Shown here one piece after another: positions 37,153 to 45,605 of a DNA stretch of 64,000 nt. A program made the translations under genes and the position numbers. This DNA comes from UBA2357 sp041916775. Its GTDB lineage: Bacteria; Pseudomonadota; Gammaproteobacteria; Burkholderiales; Rhodocyclaceae. Below the pieces are notes generated by a model, which did not search any database, was not told where the DNA came from, and was given only the letters and a program-made list of their open reading frames with translations. Each line of letters opens with the position of its first letter. The first letter of the stretch is position 1. Location: positions 62,001 through 126,000 of the forward strand of contig JAYRYZ010000004.1 of assembly GCA_041916775.1 (NCBI GenBank), given 5' to 3'.

Positions 37153-37802
37153 CAGAAGTACCACCCAGATCGGGCATGAACCGGCAGGTTCAGCTTGCGA
37201 GCCTGAACCTCTCGTTCGATGCGTTGTTGCAATGCTTCCGTATAGCACACGATGCCGCGCAGTCCGCTCACAGGCAAGTGCCGATGAATCAGGGCCTCGG
37301 CCTGATAGCGCTCGAATTTGGCAGGATCTTCCGGGTCTCGTTTGAAGTCCCGTCGCTGTAGCAAGGGCCAGTCGATTTTGCCGAGGTCGGCCAAGTCATC
37401 ATAAAAATTCGCCCACTGGTAATAGGCGTGGCTGTCGGTGAACAGAAACCGCAAGCCCAGCGCGGCAATGTGGTGCAGGCTGGATACCAGGATCAGGATT
37501 TCCTCATTTGGCCGCTTCCGAATGCCGCCCCAGCCGGTGTGGATGTTGCGCAGCATGGGCGAAAACGGTGTGAAGTAGAACGGCACGTAGTCGTTGAGCA
37601 AGCCGCCAGGCGGGAGCGGCACCGGATGATTGGCGCGTTTCTCGATCAGCTCCGGGTTGCCGATTTGCACCCAGCCCGGCGCTTTCACCGCGCTGTTGCC
37701 GCAATGGAGGCCGTTCTCCAGAATCCACGGTAGATTATCGCGATGGACAATCCTCCAGATCAGCGCCTTCTGCGGGCTGAGGTTGGGATAGTGGTTAGCC
37801 AT
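37152..37802 (-). CDS. darT: DarT-like DNA ADP-ribosyltransferase toxin (DUF4433)
   Basis: DarT transfers ADP-ribose from NAD+ to bases in single-stranded DNA, blocking replication of phage or host. The 216-residue protein has the N-terminal IVHRDNLPWILENGL (His20, NAD-binding), the DYVPFYFTPFSPML segment (71-84), the TDSHAYYQWANF region (122-133) and the predicted catalytic Glu169 in YQAEALIHRHLP. The TPFSPML variant differs from the PRSPML form I recall for thymine-modifying enzymes and may point to the guanine-modifying DarT1 group; this needs a tree. It overlaps the hsdS stop by 8 nt. Confidence 0.92.
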   Translation of the reverse strand: MANHYPNLSPQKALIWRIVHRDNLPWILENGLHCGNSAVKAPGWVQIGNPELIEKRANHPVPLPPGGLLNDYVPFYFTPFSPMLRNIHTGWGGIRKRPNEEILILVSSLHHIAALGLRFLFTDSHAYYQWANFYDDLADLGKIDWPLLQRRDFKRDPEDPAKFERYQAEALIHRHLPVSGLRGIVCYTEALQQRIEREVQARKLNLPVHARSGWYF

Positions 37803-39114
37803 CGACCGCCTCCGGCTCTTCGACTTTCACGGGCACTTTGCCGGTGAGCAGATCGTGCATCAGCCCCTGTTTTTGTGCCAGCAGATTCGAACGCTTCAGC
37901 TGCTCGCTAGTAATTCGGCAAACTGCTATGTCAGCTCGCGCAATGATTCGGTCTTGCTCTTCAATATCAGGCCAGACGAATCTGAGTTGATTCAAGACAT
38001 CGCTGTTCGCCACATCGCGTCCGCCGCTATTTACACGAGCGCGAATCTGCGCCTTGATCCTCGAGTCACTGGCAAGTGCCATCTGGACAAGGTCTGGCCT
38101 TGCGCGATTTTCATCGACAGCAATTCGCATCAGATTAGAAGACATGATCCACCCAGCCTGTTCGGCACGAACTACGACGGATCGCCCAACATCCGCGACA
38201 CGCGAGAAAACAACATCTCCAGCTTTCAGTTGGAAGTCGAGCAATCGCGCTGCGTCTCTGCTGTCCACAAACAGAAGTTCATCATCGGTAAATACGCCTT
38301 CGCCAAGAGCGCCAATCGTAATGACTGGATGTCCGTGAGTACGCCAATGTTCGCCCTTGAGCGCTGATCCAAAAGGTCCTGTTCGTATCCAGTGCGTTCC
38401 TTGCCGACCTTTAGCCGCAAGGCCTGCAACTTCCCACTCCCTCGGAATCCACCCGATCGCCGTTTCCCGATACGACTCGGGTGCCTGCTCGCGCGGCGGG
38501 CGCAATTGGCCGTTGGGTAAAACGCCACGGGTGAACAGGTCGTGCATCAGGCCGGCCTTGATCTGCTGGTATTTGGCGATCAGGGCTTCGGTTTTTTCGA
38601 TGGCAGTGTCGATGCCGTCCAAAACTTCCGCCATTCGTTTCTGAATCTTCTTAGCAATCGGCAGCCGAACAATGTGTCGCTCTAAGTCCGAGCGAACGAT
38701 GCCATTGATGCTAGTGCCCTGATTGAGTTTCTTCAGTTCATTCAGTTCCTTGCCTAGCAGATGGTAAATAAACTTTGCATCTACTTTTGAGGCATCAAGA
38801 TACACGCCCGTGATGTCTTGGCTGATGGCGATATCACAGGGAGCGATAGCCAGCTTTCCAACACCGGTTCGAGTCACCACCAAGAGGTTTCCTTGCTGCA
38901 CAACCGAAGTCGCGCTGCTGCGAATACCCATCAAGGACACATGCCTCCGGAACTCACCGATACCGCGTTGCGTGAAGTCTGCGCCCGTAATCCAAGGGAT
39001 CTCGCCGTTCCAGTAGGCCGGATTACCAGTGTCAGGGGTACCGCCGTTCACAATACGGGCGCAAATGCTGCCGAAAGGCACTTCGCGCCACGAAGTTTCG
39101 CAACGCTCACGCAT
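37795..39114 (-). CDS. hsdS: Type I restriction-modification specificity subunit S (HsdS)
   Basis: HsdS recognises the bipartite DNA target of the type I complex. The 439-residue protein has two target-recognition domains (about 10-160 and 215-385). Each is followed by a conserved helical spacer: IEKTEALIAKYQQIKAGLMH near residue 175 and EQLKRSNLLAQKQGLMHDLL near residue 410. The GLMHDL(F/L)T repeat shows the internal symmetry of HsdS. The recognition sequence cannot be read from the protein. The second half is more A/T-rich than its neighbours, as is common for exchanged TRDs. ATG 39114 overlaps hsdM by 8 nt; longer in-frame extensions are antisense noise. Confidence 0.94.
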   Translation of the reverse strand: MRERCETSWREVPFGSICARIVNGGTPDTGNPAYWNGEIPWITGADFTQRGIGEFRRHVSLMGIRSSATSVVQQGNLLVVTRTGVGKLAIAPCDIAISQDITGVYLDASKVDAKFIYHLLGKELNELKKLNQGTSINGIVRSDLERHIVRLPIAKKIQKRMAEVLDGIDTAIEKTEALIAKYQQIKAGLMHDLFTRGVLPNGQLRPPREQAPESYRETAIGWIPREWEVAGLAAKGRQGTHWIRTGPFGSALKGEHWRTHGHPVITIGALGEGVFTDDELLFVDSRDAARLLDFQLKAGDVVFSRVADVGRSVVVRAEQAGWIMSSNLMRIAVDENRARPDLVQMALASDSRIKAQIRARVNSGGRDVANSDVLNQLRFVWPDIEEQDRIIARADIAVCRITSEQLKRSNLLAQKQGLMHDLLTGKVPVKVEEPEAVDG

Positions 39115-41902
39115 ACCCCAACTCCACAAGGAAATCCTGCAACGCCTTGGCCGCATCATCGCGTGCGGCCTCGATCTGCTTGGCCGTAACGGCGTACTTG
39201 CCCCACAGGTTTTCAACGGCGGCGATGCAGGCGCGCTGATCCGCCTGCAGGTATTGCCGATAGCTCTCGAACAGCAGCTTGCCCAAGCGTTCGACGATGA
39301 CCTGCCGTGCCTCGTCATTGCTGATCTTCAGGCGCGCCTGCTCCACCAATTCGTCCTTCTTGGCCTCGGTGGACTTGATGGCGGCCTTCAGCGTCTTGGC
39401 TTCATCTTCCAGCGCCTTGTGCGTGGCCAGCTTGGATTCGATGCGTTCGGCGGTGGCCTTGGCCTGCTGGCCTGCAGCCATGGCGACTGCGATCACTGAA
39501 GCGAACGTGGAAGCGTGGCCGACAGAGGCGGCGAGATCGAGGACGCGCTGGCCGTTGGTGAACTGGGCCTCCTTGGCGGTGAAACCATCGCTGCAGTGGT
39601 GCGCCTTGTCCGTGCCCTTGGGCAAACGCCCCGCCACCTTGATCTCGGAGAACAGGTCACCCACGGCACCCTTGAGCGTCTTTAGCTGGGCCTTCCATTC
39701 GGCGTTGGCTTCCTTGAGTTCGTCCTTGAGGGTTTTCACCTCATCGGAAGGCAGGACCCCGGTGTCGTCAGTATCTTCAAAATCCTCTTCGCTGGCGGCG
39801 GCGAACAGGGCTTGCAACTCGGCGAGGCGGGCGAGCTGTTGCTCCAGCTCTGCCAGCACCTCAGGGAACTGGCTGTGCAGGATGTCTTCGTCCGGGATCA
39901 GCTCCGGCCCCCAGCCGCTGGCCGCGATGGATTTGAAGTCGGACACCAGGCCCTTGTAGTAGTTGGCGAAGGCGCCGCGGACCTGATAGCGGTTGAGCAG
40001 ATGCTGGTCGGCAAAGGTGCGCTCGATGCTGTCGAGCAGGGTGGCGCGCACGGCGTAGACGTTGCGGCCGGTGGCGTGTTGGTTGTCGGCATCCGGCGCC
40101 AGCGCCTCGATGACGGGCAGGTGCTGCTGCCACCAGGCGGCCAGGTCGGCCATGAATTGGGCGTGGCGCTGGGTGACGCCGGGGTGCTTGTTGATGTGCG
40201 GGGCGATGTCGCGCTTGTCCGCCAGTGCCGCAGCGAAGTCGGCATACCAGGTGCCGTGCGTGGCGGTGACACGCGGGACAAAGAGACTTTCGCGCAGGCC
40301 GGCGTAGTTTTGCCAGAAGTGGCCCAGGGCATCGATCTCGCTCACAGGTACGCCGCCATGCAGATGGGCGCGCACATCGTGAGGTTCCGGCGGCGGCGCA
40401 TTGTCCACATAGCGGCGGATGTTGCAGTTGTAGTCCTCCGCCCTGATCTTGGCCACCGGCACGCGTCTGGCGTAGGCGTCGATGTTCTGCCCGGCGCGGT
40501 AGGCGTGCACGATCTTGTCGATATCTTCCGGCCGCAGGTGGTTCTGTGCCTTGCCCTCGCGGTATTCCCGGTCGGCGTTGATGAACAGCACATGGTCACG
40601 CTGTTGGGCGCCATCCTTGTTCAACACCAGGATGCACGCGGGGATGCCAGTGCCATAGAACAGGTTGCCGGGCAGGCCGATGACCGCTTCGAGATAACCC
40701 CGGTCGATGAAGTACTGGCGCGCCTCGCGCTCCTCACCGCCGCGGAACAGCACGCCGTGCGGCATGACGGTGGCCATGCGGCCATTGCTCTTGAGCACGG
40801 CCAGCATGTGCTGCACGAACATCAGGTCGGCCTTCTTGCCCTTTTCCGGCATCCAGACGTGAAAGCGACCGGGGTAAGCGATGGGCTCCTTCTTCTTGGC
40901 GCCGCTGCCGTCGTCCCTGGATCTGGTTCTGGCGTAGTTCTGGCTGAAGGGCGGATTGGCGAGCACACGGTCAAAGCGGCGCAGCTCGTTGTTTTCGTCT
41001 TTGTGCTGCGGGTCGGCCAGGGTGTCGGCGTTGCGGATGTCGGCGTGCGAGATGCCATGCAGCAGCATGTTCATCTTGCAGATGGACCAGGTGGTGCCCA
41101 TCTTTTCCTGCCCGTTGAGCGACAATTCGCCCGGATCGCCGCCGCACTCGCGCACATAGTCGCGCGCCTGGATCAACATGCCGCCCGATCCCACCGTCGG
41201 ATCGTATACGCTCATGCCTTCCCTGGGATCGCATATCTCGACGCAGATGCGCACCACCTCGGCCGGGGTGTAGAACTCGCCCGCCTTCTTGCCCGCCGAA
41301 TCGGCAAAGTGCTTGATCAGCCATTCGTAGGCGGCGCCAAGCAGGTCGGGGAACTCGAAATCATCATCCCGCAGCGGGATTTTCTCGAAGTTCTGGATGA
41401 AGTCGACCAGGGTGTCGTCATCCAGCGTGTTCTGACCGATCTTGCGGTTGAAGTTGATGGTGCCCTTGAGCACGTCCTGCAGTGCATCGGCGTTCTCTTC
41501 TTCAAGCGCTTCCAGCGCCTTGTTGAGTGCAGAGCCGACGTTTTCCTTGATGTGCTTGAGCGGCGGGTGGCGGATGGGCTCCGGCTTGCCGTCCTTTCCC
41601 GTGCCCCATTCGAACCAGGGGTCGTTCCAGCGGGCACGCGGCGGCACGAAGAAGTACTTACCGAAGTATTGGTCCGGGTCCTCCAGGCTGAGGGCGATGT
41701 CAGCGTCGGACAGGCCGGCAGCCGCCCCCTCCTTGCGGATCTCCGCGCGGCGCTGATCGAAAAGATCGCTCGCACGTTTCAGGAACAGCATGCCGAAAAT
41801 GTATTCCTTGTACTCGCTCGCATCCATGTTGCCGCGCAGGTCGTCGCAGGCGGTGAGGAGAAGGCTCTCGAGACGGGCAAGGGTCAGTTTGGCGGATGGC
41901 AT
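39107..41902 (-). CDS. hsdM: Type I restriction-modification methyltransferase subunit M (HsdM), long form
   Basis: HsdM is the N6-adenine methyltransferase of the complex. The 931-residue protein has the HsdM N-terminal helical domain (LLTACDDLRGNMDASEYKEY), SAM motif I VYDPTVGSGGML (about residue 235) and catalytic motif IV NPPF (about residue 315, ANPPFSQNYARTR). After about residue 560 comes a long extension rich in charged helices and likely coiled coils (EEDFEDTDDTGV, DELKEANAEWKAQLKTLKGA), unlike the about 500-residue E. coli HsdM. Such long forms exist in other type I families. It is the first gene of the eight-gene operon. Only a weak ribosome binding site is visible. Confidence 0.93.
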   Translation of the reverse strand: MPSAKLTLARLESLLLTACDDLRGNMDASEYKEYIFGMLFLKRASDLFDQRRAEIRKEGAAAGLSDADIALSLEDPDQYFGKYFFVPPRARWNDPWFEWGTGKDGKPEPIRHPPLKHIKENVGSALNKALEALEEENADALQDVLKGTINFNRKIGQNTLDDDTLVDFIQNFEKIPLRDDDFEFPDLLGAAYEWLIKHFADSAGKKAGEFYTPAEVVRICVEICDPREGMSVYDPTVGSGGMLIQARDYVRECGGDPGELSLNGQEKMGTTWSICKMNMLLHGISHADIRNADTLADPQHKDENNELRRFDRVLANPPFSQNYARTRSRDDGSGAKKKEPIAYPGRFHVWMPEKGKKADLMFVQHMLAVLKSNGRMATVMPHGVLFRGGEEREARQYFIDRGYLEAVIGLPGNLFYGTGIPACILVLNKDGAQQRDHVLFINADREYREGKAQNHLRPEDIDKIVHAYRAGQNIDAYARRVPVAKIRAEDYNCNIRRYVDNAPPPEPHDVRAHLHGGVPVSEIDALGHFWQNYAGLRESLFVPRVTATHGTWYADFAAALADKRDIAPHINKHPGVTQRHAQFMADLAAWWQQHLPVIEALAPDADNQHATGRNVYAVRATLLDSIERTFADQHLLNRYQVRGAFANYYKGLVSDFKSIAASGWGPELIPDEDILHSQFPEVLAELEQQLARLAELQALFAAASEEDFEDTDDTGVLPSDEVKTLKDELKEANAEWKAQLKTLKGAVGDLFSEIKVAGRLPKGTDKAHHCSDGFTAKEAQFTNGQRVLDLAASVGHASTFASVIAVAMAAGQQAKATAERIESKLATHKALEDEAKTLKAAIKSTEAKKDELVEQARLKISNDEARQVIVERLGKLLFESYRQYLQADQRACIAAVENLWGKYAVTAKQIEAARDDAAKALQDFLVELGYA

Positions 41903-42247
41903 TGTCAGGGATGTCTGGATTCGTGGGGAGTGCGCCGGCGTCGAAGCGGACAACCGGATCCTCCGGGCATGAGCCGGGCACAACTATAGCGGCAGCGCAC
42001 ACCGGCGTGCAGCATTGCGATGCCCAGGGGTGGCACCCGTGTTGCGGACGCCGCGTGGTGACAAGGCCGAATTGTGATCCGTTTGTTACAAGCTCGCACA
42101 ACTTCGAACAAATCGCGCCAAGTTGGTTTACCACGAACGACTATCGTCACAAGCATTCCGGCGCGTGGGTCGCATTGCGGCTGTCGTGATCGGGCGAGCC
42201 ACGCGGCGTGAAGGCTGCGGACCATCAACAGACGAGGAGCGACGGCT
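41903..42247. other. 345-nt divergent control region between the defence operon and the amine dehydrogenase operon
   Basis: No gene is seen. On the minus strand TATAGT (41988-41983) is a possible -10 for hsdM, without a clear -35. On the plus side, CAACTT (42099-42104) and AAGTTG (42120-42125) form a perfect 6-bp inverted repeat with 15-nt spacing, 123 nt before the qhpA start, a possible operator. The ribosome binding site GAGGAG for qhpA is at 42234-42239. The middle of the region is more A/T-rich than its surroundings. Confidence 0.4.
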
Positions 42248-43819
42248 TTGTTCAACCACACATTCCTACCTGCGGTCCTGGGGGCGGGTTTCGCGGCCCT
42301 GGCCCTGTCGGCGGGGCCTGTTGCCGCGGCGGAGGGCGGCGAGGCGCTGATCCGCAAGAACTGCACGTCCTGTCACACCGAGGAGCGCCCCGGCGCGTTC
42401 TCGCGCATCGAGGGACAGCGCAAGACGCCCGAGGGCTGGCAGATGTCGATCAACCGCATGGAGCATCACAACGGCTTGAGGATCCCTGCTGCCGACAAGC
42501 GCACGATCATCCAGTACCTCGCGGACACGCGCGGGCTCGCGCCGGCCGAGGCCGCGCCGTGGCGCTACCTGCTGGAGCAGGACACCAACCGGGTGGAGGC
42601 GGTGGCCGACGAATTCTCACAGATGTGCGCGCGCTGCCATTCCGGCGCGCGCTTCGGCCTGCAGCGGCGCAGCGTGGATGAGTGGCGCCTGCTCGTCCAT
42701 ACGCACATCGCGCAGACGCCCACGCTGGAGCTGCAGGCGATGTCGCGCGACCGGCCGTGGTTGAAGCTCGCGCTCGAGGAAACCGCGCCGCAGCTCGCCG
42801 CCGCCTTCCCCCTCGAGAGCGATGCCTGGCGTGACTGGCAGAAGGCCGCCAAGCCGGAGCTCGCCGGGCAGTGGCGGCTGGTCGGTTTCGTGCCCGGCAA
42901 GGGCGCGTTCGATGCGCGCATGACGGCTACCGGAAGCAATGCCGAGGGCTACGCGCTGAAGCTGGAGGGCCGATACCTGGATGGCCGGCCGCTCGCCGGC
43001 AGTGGCACAGCGCGTGTCTTTACCGGCTACGAGTGGCGCGGCACCCTGGTTGTGGATGGCGTGGCGATGCGCCAGGTGTTGGCGGCCGATGCCGATGGCG
43101 CGCGCATGAGCGGCCGACAGTTCGCGAAGGACGCGCGCGAGATGGGTGGCGCGCTGACCGCGGTGCGTGAGGACGGCGCGAGCCGGGTGGTGGCGATGCT
43201 GCCGCAGCGGCTGCGCGCGGGCGAGACCGGCACGCTCACCATCATCGGCTCGGGCCTGTCCGGCAAGGTGTCGCTCGGCGCCGGGGTGAAGGTGGTCGAG
43301 GTCGTGTCGCGCGACGCCGACCGCGTGGTGGTGCGCGCACGCGCGCAGGGTGAAGGTGGCCTGCGTGACGTGACGGTGGGCAAGGCGCGCGCGCCCGGCA
43401 TGCTGGCGGTGTACGAGCGCATCGCGCGGGTCGAGGTGCAGCCGGCCGACGCGGTCGCGCGCATCGGTGGCCCGGCGGAGGCGCAGATGGAGAAGGTGCG
43501 TGTCGCCTATCGCGCGATGGCCTATGCCGAGACGCCTGCGGGCGAGCTCCCGCTCGGCGAGGTGCCGGTGGCGTGGTCGATCGCGCCCGCGGACGAGACC
43601 GCCGAGCACGAACAGGATCATGTGTATGCCGGCGCTATTGACGCGACAGGCGTGTTCACCCCGGGCGATGCCGGACCCAATCCTGCGCGCATCAAGTCGG
43701 GCAGCAACGTCGGGCGGCTGCAGGTGGTGGCCAGCGCGCTCGATGGCGGCACGGCGGTGGAAGGGCGTGGCAAGCTGCTGGTGGCGCCGCCCGACTTCGT
43801 GCGCCGCGTGCTCGACTGA
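42248..43819 (+). CDS. qhpA: Quinohemoprotein amine dehydrogenase alpha subunit (dihaem)
   Basis: The alpha subunit carries the electrons that the quinone cofactor on the gamma subunit takes from primary amines. The 523-residue product has a signal peptide (about 1-28, cleavage near AAA-EGG) and two c-type haem sites, CTSCH (39-43) and CARCH (127-131). The remaining about 380 residues are beta-rich, matching the immunoglobulin-like domains of the known enzyme. The start is a TTG with GAGGAG 8 nt upstream; no better ATG fits before the signal peptide. It is periplasmic. It is the first gene of a four-gene operon. Confidence 0.93.
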   Translation: MFNHTFLPAVLGAGFAALALSAGPVAAAEGGEALIRKNCTSCHTEERPGAFSRIEGQRKTPEGWQMSINRMEHHNGLRIPAADKRTIIQYLADTRGLAPAEAAPWRYLLEQDTNRVEAVADEFSQMCARCHSGARFGLQRRSVDEWRLLVHTHIAQTPTLELQAMSRDRPWLKLALEETAPQLAAAFPLESDAWRDWQKAAKPELAGQWRLVGFVPGKGAFDARMTATGSNAEGYALKLEGRYLDGRPLAGSGTARVFTGYEWRGTLVVDGVAMRQVLAADADGARMSGRQFAKDAREMGGALTAVREDGASRVVAMLPQRLRAGETGTLTIIGSGLSGKVSLGAGVKVVEVVSRDADRVVVRARAQGEGGLRDVTVGKARAPGMLAVYERIARVEVQPADAVARIGGPAEAQMEKVRVAYRAMAYAETPAGELPLGEVPVAWSIAPADETAEHEQDHVYAGAIDATGVFTPGDAGPNPARIKSGSNVGRLQVVASALDGGTAVEGRGKLLVAPPDFVRRVLD

Positions 43820-43834
43820 GCCGGGAGACGACAC

Positions 43835-45271
43835 ATGGCAACGATGACCCTGGTGCGGCCCAACATGCACCGTGTTGCATTGGACGAGCGCGCGCTGCTG
43901 TTTCACGTGCCCACCAGCAGCCTGTTCGAGCTGGATGCGGTGGGGCGCGACGTGCTCGCCCTGTTCGAGGCGAATGCGCAGGTGGATGCGGCGCTGGTGC
44001 GCGAACAACTCGGCGGTGCGCACCGGCCGGAGGCGCTGGTCGATGCGCTGTCCGAGTTCCGCACGTTGGGCGTGGTGGCGGACAGCGGCAAGGGCGTGGC
44101 GATCAACCCGCTACCCGCCGAGGTGACGCGCTTTCCGCTCACCACCGTGGTGCTCAACGTCAACACCGGCTGCAACCTCAGTTGCACCTACTGCTACAAG
44201 GAGGATCTCGACACGCCCTCGCGCGGCCGGCGCATGGCCTTCGACACCGCGCGCGACTCGATCGAGATGCTGCTCGCCGAGTCGCCCGACCAGCCGCGCT
44301 ACAACGTGGTGTTCTTCGGCGGCGAGCCATTGTCGAACATGCCGTTGATCCGCGAGGTGGTCGCCTGGGCCGGGCCGCGCTTCGCCGCGCATGGTGCGCA
44401 GGTGGATTTCAGCCTCACCACCAACGCGACCTTGCTCACCGATGCGCTGATCGACTGGTTCGACGCCCACCGCTTCGGCCTCACCGTATCCATGGACGGC
44501 CCGCGCACGCTGCACGACCGCAACCGCAAGACGGTGGGCGGGCAGGGCACCTACGACGTGGTGCGGCGCAAGGTGGATGCGCTGCTCGCGCGCTACCGCT
44601 CGCGCCCGGTGGGCTGCCGGGTGACGCTCACCGCGGGCGTCACCGACGTCGAGACGATCTTCGATCACTTGCACGGCGAGGTCGGTTTCGGCGAGGTGGG
44701 CTTCGGCCCGGTCACCTCGGGCGATATCTCCACCTTCAACCTCTCCGGCGAGGAGATGGTGACGGTGTTCGATGGCCTGAAGGCGCTCGGCCGGCGCTAT
44801 GTGGATGCGGCGCTGGCCGGGCGCGGGCTGGGATTCGGCAACATGCATCAGCTCATGACCGACCTGCACGAGGGCAACAAGAAGCAGCTGCCCTGCGGCG
44901 CAGGCGTGGCCTTGCTGGCGGTGGATGGCAACGGCGGCATCAACCTGTGCCACCGCTTCACCGGCTCGTCGCTGCCCACCTTCGGCAACGTGAAGGAGGG
45001 GCTTGACAAGCCGCGCCTTGCCCAGTTCATTGCCAAACGCCTGGACCGCAGCGACACCGGCTGCAGCACCTGCCGCATCCGCAACATCTGCTCGGGTGGC
45101 TGCTACCACGAGAGCTACGCCAAGTACGGCGACGCCAGCCACCCGTCCTACCACTACTGCGATCTGCTGCGCGACTGGGTCGACTTCGGCATCGAGGCCT
45201 ATGCCCGCATCGTGACCGAGCAGCCGTCGTTCCTTGCGAAATTCGTTTCTCCCAGGAGGAGTGCCGCATGA
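43835..45271 (+). CDS. qhpD: Radical SAM maturase QhpD for the amine dehydrogenase gamma subunit
   Basis: QhpD makes the intra-chain thioether bridges between Cys and Asp/Glu residues in the gamma subunit precursor, in the cytoplasm. The 478-residue protein has an N-terminal peptide-binding domain (1-95), the radical-SAM cluster motif CNLSCTYC (Cys113, 117, 120) and GGEP near residue 155. A C-terminal SPASM-like cysteine set follows (CGAGVALLAVDGNGGINLCH, CSTCRIRNICSGGCYHE, YHYC). It is 15 nt after qhpA and overlaps qhpC by 4 nt, so enzyme and substrate are translated together. Confidence 0.95.
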   Translation: MATMTLVRPNMHRVALDERALLFHVPTSSLFELDAVGRDVLALFEANAQVDAALVREQLGGAHRPEALVDALSEFRTLGVVADSGKGVAINPLPAEVTRFPLTTVVLNVNTGCNLSCTYCYKEDLDTPSRGRRMAFDTARDSIEMLLAESPDQPRYNVVFFGGEPLSNMPLIREVVAWAGPRFAAHGAQVDFSLTTNATLLTDALIDWFDAHRFGLTVSMDGPRTLHDRNRKTVGGQGTYDVVRRKVDALLARYRSRPVGCRVTLTAGVTDVETIFDHLHGEVGFGEVGFGPVTSGDISTFNLSGEEMVTVFDGLKALGRRYVDAALAGRGLGFGNMHQLMTDLHEGNKKQLPCGAGVALLAVDGNGGINLCHRFTGSSLPTFGNVKEGLDKPRLAQFIAKRLDRSDTGCSTCRIRNICSGGCYHESYAKYGDASHPSYHYCDLLRDWVDFGIEAYARIVTEQPSFLAKFVSPRRSAA

Positions 45272-45591
45272 AACACCTCAAGTCCCTGAACAACAAGGCC
45301 CGCCTGCTCGACGAGGCAGTCGCGGCCGGCCGCACCGAAGAGGTGGTGGCGATGCAGACGGTGGTGGGTTGCACCGCCACCGCCGACCCGGGCTGGGAGC
45401 TCGACGCCTTCGGCGGACTGGGTTCGCTGTGCCAGCCCATGGAGGCGGATCTCTACGGTTGCGCGGATGCCTGCTGGTGGCCGGCGCAAGTCCCGGACAC
45501 GATGAACCGCTATACCGACTGGGCCATGGACGCGCCTCACGCGAGCGGTGACTGGCGCAAACTGGACGGCATATTCGAGGATCAGGAATGA
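45268..45591 (+). CDS. qhpC: Quinohemoprotein amine dehydrogenase gamma subunit (CTQ-bearing peptide)
   Basis: This 107-residue peptide is the catalytic subunit. Every residue needed for the known cross-links is present with exact spacing: Cys35-Glu44, Cys55-Asp61 and Cys69-Asp77 for thioether bridges, and Cys65-Trp71 for the cysteine tryptophylquinone cofactor. That spacing puts mature residue 1 near Met29, so residues 1-28 are the leader that a protease removes after modification. The leader is not a Sec signal. The gene overlaps qhpD and qhpB by 4 nt each. Confidence 0.96.
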   Translation: MKHLKSLNNKARLLDEAVAAGRTEEVVAMQTVVGCTATADPGWELDAFGGLGSLCQPMEADLYGCADACWWPAQVPDTMNRYTDWAMDAPHASGDWRKLDGIFEDQE

Positions 45592-45605
45592 GGAGCCCCA
45601 ATACC

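Noticed and set aside
31250..41902. Prophage or integrative element around the restriction operon
   Set aside because: No integrase, transposase, tRNA-end repeat, phage structural gene or flanking direct repeat could be found, so only transfer of the operon itself is suggested.
39812..41989. 725-codon plus-strand frame opposite hsdM
   Set aside because: Shadow of hsdM; no motif, no start context, and hsdM has intact catalytic motifs.
43899..43909. TGTTTCACGTG inside qhpD, identical to the left 11 bases of parS
   Set aside because: It lies in coding sequence (Leu-Phe-His-Val), the right half is absent, and it is far from parAB; most likely chance.
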